DNA from: Pontixanthobacter aquaemixtae
Lineage (GTDB): Bacteria > Pseudomonadota > Alphaproteobacteria > Sphingomonadales > Sphingomonadaceae
DNA: 64,000 bases
Reading direction: 5' to 3'
Assembly: GCF_009827395.1 (NCBI RefSeq)
Contig: NZ_WTYX01000001.1
Span: forward strand, 460,001-524,000
How positions within the stretch are numbered: position 1 is the first letter of the stretch; each line of letters opens with the position of its first letter. The translations under genes were made by a program, and so were the position numbers. The notes under the pieces are model-generated. The model saw nothing but the letters and a program-made list of their open reading frames with translations. It was not told the origin of the DNA and searched no databases. Shown in pieces: positions 59,842 to 64,000 of this stretch.

Positions 59842-61806
59842 ATGTCCAAAGCGCGCGAACCCTCTGCTGCAGGCAGCCCGCATGATCCGCGCGGGGCTGA
59901 GCGGTTCAATGAAGAGAAGGCGACCTATACCGTTGCTTCCGCCACGCCGGACCTTGATGCCGGGCTGCAGGCGATCCGCGATACGGTGAAGACTTTAAAG
60001 CCGGTGCCGGGTGTTTACCGGATGCTCGATCAGCGCGGCGATGTGCTTTATGTCGGCAAGGCACGCGTGCTCAAAAACCGCGTTGCCAATTACACCCAGC
60101 CCAAGAACCAGCCGCAACGCTTGCTGCGCATGATCAGCCAGACGCGGGCGATGGAAATCGTTACCACAAATAGCGAGGCAGAGGCGCTGCTGCTGGAAGC
60201 GCAGCTGATCAAGCGGTTCCGCCCGCCTTTCAATGTGCTGCTGCGCGACGACAAGAGCTTCCCCTTTATCCTGCTTCGGTCCGATCATGATTTTCCGCGG
60301 ATCATGAAGCATCGCGGTGCGCGGCGTGCGAAAGGCAATTACTACGGCCCCTTTGCCAGCGCCGGATCGGTCAACACCACGATCAATGCGCTGCAAAAAC
60401 TGTTCCTGCTGCGCAGTTGCACCGACAGTTTTTTCAGCCGGCGCGACCGGCCATGCCTGCTTTACCAGATAAAGCGCTGCTCGGCCCCCTGTGTGGATCG
60501 GATCAGCAAGCAGGATTATGCCGAACTGACGCAGCAGGCGAAGGATTTCCTCGCGGGGAAATCGGGCGCGGTGCAGGCCGATCTTGAACGGCAAATGGCC
60601 AAAGCGGCGGACGATCTGGACTTTGAAACCGCGGCTATCCTGCGCGACCGGCTGCGCGCGGCGACTTTTATCCAGGGCAGTCAGGCGATCAATGCCAGCG
60701 GCGTGGGCGATGCCGATGTCTTTGCTTTGGCAAGCAAAGGCGGACAAATCGCGGTGCAGGCATTCTTCATTCGCGGTGGGCAGAATTGGGGCCATCGCGC
60801 TTTCTTCCCCAGCCACACCAAGGGCGTGGACGAAGCGCAAGTGCTCACCGATGTGCTCGCGCAATTTTACGAAGAAGTCCCGCCGCCGCGCACCATTCTG
60901 GTTGATCGTGAACTGCCCGAGCAAGCGCTGATCGAAGAAGCCTTTGCCGCTAGCGCCGAACACAAGGTCGCGATCTCCACCCCGCAGCGCGGTGACCGGC
61001 GCAAGCTGATGCAGCAGGCGCAGCGCAACGCGGTGGAAGCGCTTGACCGGCGGCTGGCGGAAAGCGGGACCAAGGCCAAAACCATGCGCGAACTGGCGGA
61101 GTTTCTGGAGCTGCCCGAAGTGCCGCAGCGGGTCGAAGTCTATGACAACAGCCACATTCAGGGCGCGAAGGCAGTGGGCGGGATGATCGTCGCCGGGCCG
61201 GAAGGCTTCATCAAGAACCAGTATCGCAAATTCAACATCAAGAACGCGCAGACCGATGATGATTTCGGGATGATGCGCGAAGTGATGCAGCGCCGCTTTG
61301 CCCGCGCGATGAAAGATGACCCGGATCGAGAGACCAGCGGAGAGAAAGCCGTGTGGCCCGATCTGGTGCTGGTCGATGGGGGCAAGGGACAGATGAGTTC
61401 GGTGCGCGATACGCTGGAGGAGCTGGGCATCGAGGACGTGCCGCTTATCGCCATCGCCAAGGGGCCGGGCCATGGCCGCGAAGGGCGCGAAGTGTTCCAT
61501 TTCCCCGATGGCCGCGAGAAAATGCTGCCGACGAATTCGCCCGTCTTGTTCCAGCTGCAGCTATGGCGCGATGAAGTGCATCGCTATGCAATTGGTGCGC
61601 ACCGTGCCAAGCGGAGCCGCGCGATCACAGCATCGCCGCTCGATGAGATTCCCGGCGTAGGCCCCGCCAGAAAGCGCGCGCTGCTGCTCCATTTCGGTAC
61701 CGCCGGGAAAGTCCGCGCGGCCTCGCTTGAAGATCTCCAGCGCGCACCCGGCGTCAGCGCAGGCGTGGCGCAGACGGTGTATGATTATTACCACGCGGGC
61801 GGGTGA
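59842..61806 (+). CDS. uvrC: UvrABC system protein C
   Basis: 654 residues; dual-incision nuclease of nucleotide excision repair. GIY-YIG domain (PGVYRMLDQRGDVLYVGKAR from about residue 55), a KRFRPPFNVLLRDDKSFP segment, Cys pairs in RRDRPCLLYQIKRCSAPC, a UVR motif (about 235-270), the RNase H-like second nuclease with EVYDNSHIQGAKAVGGMIVA and LVLVDGGKGQ, and the C-terminal helix-hairpin-helix (DEIPGVGPARKRALLLHFG). It is divergent from mipZ with a 200-bp gap. Confidence 0.96.
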   Translation: MSKAREPSAAGSPHDPRGAERFNEEKATYTVASATPDLDAGLQAIRDTVKTLKPVPGVYRMLDQRGDVLYVGKARVLKNRVANYTQPKNQPQRLLRMISQTRAMEIVTTNSEAEALLLEAQLIKRFRPPFNVLLRDDKSFPFILLRSDHDFPRIMKHRGARRAKGNYYGPFASAGSVNTTINALQKLFLLRSCTDSFFSRRDRPCLLYQIKRCSAPCVDRISKQDYAELTQQAKDFLAGKSGAVQADLERQMAKAADDLDFETAAILRDRLRAATFIQGSQAINASGVGDADVFALASKGGQIAVQAFFIRGGQNWGHRAFFPSHTKGVDEAQVLTDVLAQFYEEVPPPRTILVDRELPEQALIEEAFAASAEHKVAISTPQRGDRRKLMQQAQRNAVEALDRRLAESGTKAKTMRELAEFLELPEVPQRVEVYDNSHIQGAKAVGGMIVAGPEGFIKNQYRKFNIKNAQTDDDFGMMREVMQRRFARAMKDDPDRETSGEKAVWPDLVLVDGGKGQMSSVRDTLEELGIEDVPLIAIAKGPGHGREGREVFHFPDGREKMLPTNSPVLFQLQLWRDEVHRYAIGAHRAKRSRAITASPLDEIPGVGPARKRALLLHFGTAGKVRAASLEDLQRAPGVSAGVAQTVYDYYHAGG

Positions 61807-61912
61807 ATTTTCTCCACTGCGCACCGCGGTTTGACGGGCGCAAAATTGACTCGCGAAACATGCATCGGTTACGCGCGCAGGCATCCCCGCTTGCAAGAGA
61901 ATATGACCACCA

Positions 61913-62698
61913 ATGATTACTTTGCTGTCCCCCGCGAAAAAGCTGAATTTCGATGCGGCCGAGACCGATCTTGAATTCACACGTCCGCGCCTGACCAAGG
62001 ACACGCGTGAAATTGCCGAGGTCGCGAAGCAGCAATCGGCAGGCGACCTCAAGCGGTTGATGCATATTTCGGACAATCTGGCCGAGCTCAATGCAGAGCG
62101 TTTCAAAGCTTTCAACCTTAGCGGCCGGAGCAATTCGGCCAAGCCTGCTGGTCTGACTTTTGACGGCGATGTCTATTGGGGGCTTGAGGCCAAAAGCATG
62201 GATTACGCAACGCTGTCCTATGCGCAGGATCATTTGCGGATCCTGTCTGGACTGTATGGCCTGCTGCGCCCGATGGATGCGATCCAGCCCTATCGATTGG
62301 AAATGGGCACGAAGATGGCCAATCCGCGCGGCAAATCGCTGTATGATTTCTGGGGCAGCAAGATTGCCAAGACGATCAATCGCGACCTTGGCGGCCATGC
62401 GGACCAAACAATCGTCAACCTTGCCTCTGACGAATATTTCAAAGCGGTCGATCCGCAGGCGCTTTCATCGCCGGTCGTCACCGCGTCTTTCCTCAACGTG
62501 AAGGACGGCGAAGCTCGCAAGCTGATGTATCACGTGAAATTCGCGCGCGGGCTGATGGCGCGGTGGATCATGGACAATCGTGTTGACCGGGCAGAGGGTC
62601 TGAAAGACTTCAATGCGGAAGGATATTCGCTCGATGCCAAAGCGTCGAACGACACAGAGCTGGTATTTTCTCGCAAGCAGCCGCCGCTGAAGAAGTAG
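61913..62698 (+). CDS. yaaA: Peroxide stress protein YaaA
   Basis: 261 residues, DUF328. The conserved start MITLLSPAKKLNFD, then GLEAKSMDYATLSYAQDHLR, LSGLYGLLRPMDAIQPYRLE and KFARGLMARWIM are all present. In E. coli YaaA lowers free iron and limits Fenton damage, with DNA-binding reported. Here it follows uvrC by 106 bp, in keeping with a DNA-protection theme, and converges with the DCC-family gene (24 bp apart). Confidence 0.92.
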   Translation: MITLLSPAKKLNFDAAETDLEFTRPRLTKDTREIAEVAKQQSAGDLKRLMHISDNLAELNAERFKAFNLSGRSNSAKPAGLTFDGDVYWGLEAKSMDYATLSYAQDHLRILSGLYGLLRPMDAIQPYRLEMGTKMANPRGKSLYDFWGSKIAKTINRDLGGHADQTIVNLASDEYFKAVDPQALSSPVVTASFLNVKDGEARKLMYHVKFARGLMARWIMDNRVDRAEGLKDFNAEGYSLDAKASNDTELVFSRKQPPLKK

Positions 62699-62722
62699 CG
62701 CAGAGGCCTGAGGGCCGCGCCG

Positions 62723-63154
62723 CTAGAGGATACGGTCGCGATATTCGGGCGGCGCGATCCAGCAGATCTCTCGCTTCCCGAAAATGCGATAGCGGTTCCG
62801 GGCGATAAAACGGTACACCGCGTCGCGTAAGAAGGCAGGTACTATTCGCAAGACGCTCGCCAGCCTCCACGGCCAGCCCAACCCTTCATAAATGCCCAGC
62901 ACCGCATCGCTATCCTGCTTTACCGTGTCGCCGTGGACCAGCAGAATGCTGACCGGATCTTCGGGATCCAGTCCGTGTTTGCGAAACAAGCCCGCGCCGA
63001 TTTTTCCCTGCATTGATGCCAGCCGAAAATAGCCATTCCTATCGCGGTCGAGCACGAATTGCGCATTGGCTGAACACAACACGCATTCAGCATCGAACAA
63101 GATGATGGGGTGATCCTGAATGGACGCTTCTTCGATTCGAGAGAGCCCTTTCAC
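62723..63154 (-). CDS. DCC-family thiol-disulfide oxidoreductase-like protein (DUF393)
   Basis: 143 residues with the family motif DAECVLC (DxxCxxC) near residue 22, followed by the usual helix and the C-terminal ARNRYRIFGKREICWI. It is named for predicted thiol-disulfide exchange; no activity is proven in most members. No signal peptide. It is 6 bp downstream of the tesB-like gene on the same strand, and probably co-transcribed with it. Confidence 0.88.
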   Translation of the reverse strand: MKGLSRIEEASIQDHPIILFDAECVLCSANAQFVLDRDRNGYFRLASMQGKIGAGLFRKHGLDPEDPVSILLVHGDTVKQDSDAVLGIYEGLGWPWRLASVLRIVPAFLRDAVYRFIARNRYRIFGKREICWIAPPEYRDRIL

Positions 63155-63160
63155 GTTCGA

Positions 63161-64000
63161 TCAGCTTTCCGATTGCGCTCTGCGGGTGCGGATCATCCCT
63201 TCTTGCGCCACGCTGGCAACCAATTCGCCATCGCGGTTGAACAGACGCCCGCGGTTGAAGCCCCTTCCGCTTCCGCTCCACGGGCTGTCGGTCGCATAGA
63301 GCAGCCATTCATCGGCGCGGGCAGGGCGGTGGAACCAGATCGAATGGTCCAGGCTCGCCCCGTTCAACTCGCCCCGCATCCAGCTAAGGCCATGCGGAAG
63401 CGCGCTTGTACCAAGCAACGTATAGTCGCTGGCATAGGCGATCACTGCGCGGTGGATCGCCGGATCATCGGGCAGCGTAGCGGCCGCTTTGAACCAGCTA
63501 TGCGCCCTGGGCTCTTTCTTCTCGCTATTCATCCAGTGCAGCCGGTCAATCGTGCGCATTTCAATCGGGCGCGGGCGCAGCATCATCTTGCGCGCCGCTT
63601 CGGGCATGCGGGGCTGCTTGGCGATCATCTCGCGCCGCATTTCCATGTCAGATTTCAATTCTTCCGGAGGCGCGACATCGGGCATGGCATAGTCGGCATG
63701 CTCAAGCCCCTCTTCGGCTTTTTGGAAGCTGGCCGTCATGTTCAGGATCGGGCGGCTTTGCCCATCCTCTTCGGTCTGGCTGGCCACCACACGCCGGTTG
63801 GCAAAGCTGTGACCGTCAAAATCGCGCGCGATGGTATAATCGATCGGCGGCCCTTCTTTGCCGCCGCGCAGGAAATAGGCGTGCAGCGAGTGCGCTTGCT
63901 TGTCTTCGGGAACACATTGTTGTGCAGCCATCAGGGCCTGCGCAATCACTTGCCCGCCAAACACGCGGCCAACGCCGCCTTTCTGCGGGCTTCCGGTGAA
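63161..64000 (-). CDS. tesB: Acyl-CoA thioesterase II (TesB), 5' end outside the window
   Basis: Double hot-dog enzyme that hydrolyses acyl-CoA. 279 codons are visible and the reading frame is open to the window edge; the segment reading FTGSPQKGGVGRVFGGQVIA is the family sequence, so the GTG at 63964 is an internal Val, not a start. Other signatures: HSLHAYFLRGGK, the FANRRVVASQTEEDG strand, and near the end LDHSIWFHRPARADEWLLY (the Asp/Gln-containing active-site region). It is followed by the DCC-family gene. Confidence 0.92.
   Translation of the reverse strand, partial: FTGSPQKGGVGRVFGGQVIAQALMAAQQCVPEDKQAHSLHAYFLRGGKEGPPIDYTIARDFDGHSFANRRVVASQTEEDGQSRPILNMTASFQKAEEGLEHADYAMPDVAPPEELKSDMEMRREMIAKQPRMPEAARKMMLRPRPIEMRTIDRLHWMNSEKKEPRAHSWFKAAATLPDDPAIHRAVIAYASDYTLLGTSALPHGLSWMRGELNGASLDHSIWFHRPARADEWLLYATDSPWSGSGRGFNRGRLFNRDGELVASVAQEGMIRTRRAQSES

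Noticed and set aside
59995-61500. 501-residue open frame antisense to uvrC
   Set aside because: Shadow frame; all UvrC domains are read on the plus strand.
63962-63964. GTG read as the tesB start
   Set aside because: The frame continues to the window edge with TesB family residues upstream, so this is an internal Val.

Overview
The window looks like a chromosomal segment of an alphaproteobacterium, most likely a sphingomonad close to Erythrobacter or Altererythrobacter. The basis is the gene content: CcrM adenine methyltransferase, a MipZ-type division ATPase, a 41-residue aa3 oxidase subunit IV in front of a split transhydrogenase (pntAA/pntAB/pntB), an ABA4-like membrane protein, a long TonB-dependent receptor, CpaF, and the infA-maf-RNase E/G-yacG-tRNA-Phe order. 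This is inference from gene families and gene order; no database was searched. I see no prophage, transposase, CRISPR array or rRNA. One tRNA is present. Coding density is high and most genes lie in tightly packed or overlapping runs.

Layout. 1-4724 (minus): DEAD-box helicase (3' end outside the window), CCA/poly(A) polymerase-family enzyme, NUDIX hydrolase, DUF1285 protein, GNAT acetyltransferase. 4813-7559: a PQQ-type sugar dehydrogenase and RNase HII whose divergent start codons overlap, then a Ca/Na antiporter. 7560-8923: ccrM behind a dense regulatory region. 9013-14422: a heme-containing streptogramin-lyase-like propeller, folP, a hypothetical, an SDR, and an NtrC-like regulator with a degenerate AAA+ core. 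14603-18739: one long coupled run of COX subunit IV, pntAA, lipoprotein, pntAB, pntB and two paralogous small proteins. 18753-27732: DUF2147 protein, a beta-helix/diheme cytochrome/hydrolase operon, racemase, dGTPase-like enzyme, epimerase, ABA4-like protein, DUF938 methyltransferase, a small entericidin-like lipoprotein, a DMT exporter and a small membrane protein. 27763-37342 (minus): cpaF, then upstream of it a seven-gene coupled surface-glycan operon (four glycosyltransferases, GT-C-like membrane protein, flippase, sulfotransferase; the GT-C-like protein is one of five putative transfer enzymes in total). 37596-41858: glmS and a GGDEF-EAL protein. 41868-46692 (minus): purC, an M16 peptidase, purS, purQ. 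46797-50683: Na/H antiporter, an enoyl-CoA hydratase/dienoyl-CoA-reductase-like pair, a methyltransferase, tRNA-Phe. 50787-52796: yacG, RNase E/G-like, maf, infA. 52963-59641: TonB receptor with a duplicated Cys-bearing insert, an alpha/beta hydrolase, a wax-ester-synthase-like acyltransferase with a histone-H1-like tail, and mipZ. 59842-64000: uvrC, yaaA, a DCC-family protein and tesB (5' end outside the window).

Most notable signals. (1) The 206-bp region before ccrM holds seven GANTC sites (the CcrM target), three of them at exact 19-bp steps, plus a perfect CtrA half-site and a perfect DnaA box. The mipZ-uvrC intergenic region, 52 kb away, holds five GANTC sites and a DnaA-like box. Together they suggest a methylation-, DnaA- and CtrA-linked cell-cycle circuit. 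(2) The TonB receptor carries two copies (41 of 65 positions identical) of a Cys-59-Cys module, inserted in its barrel with a period of exactly 101 codons. (3) The NtrC-like regulator has lost the sigma-54 contact motif and both arginine-finger positions while keeping its receiver and DNA-binding ends. (4) Small lipoproteins are interleaved with transhydrogenase genes through stop/start overlaps.
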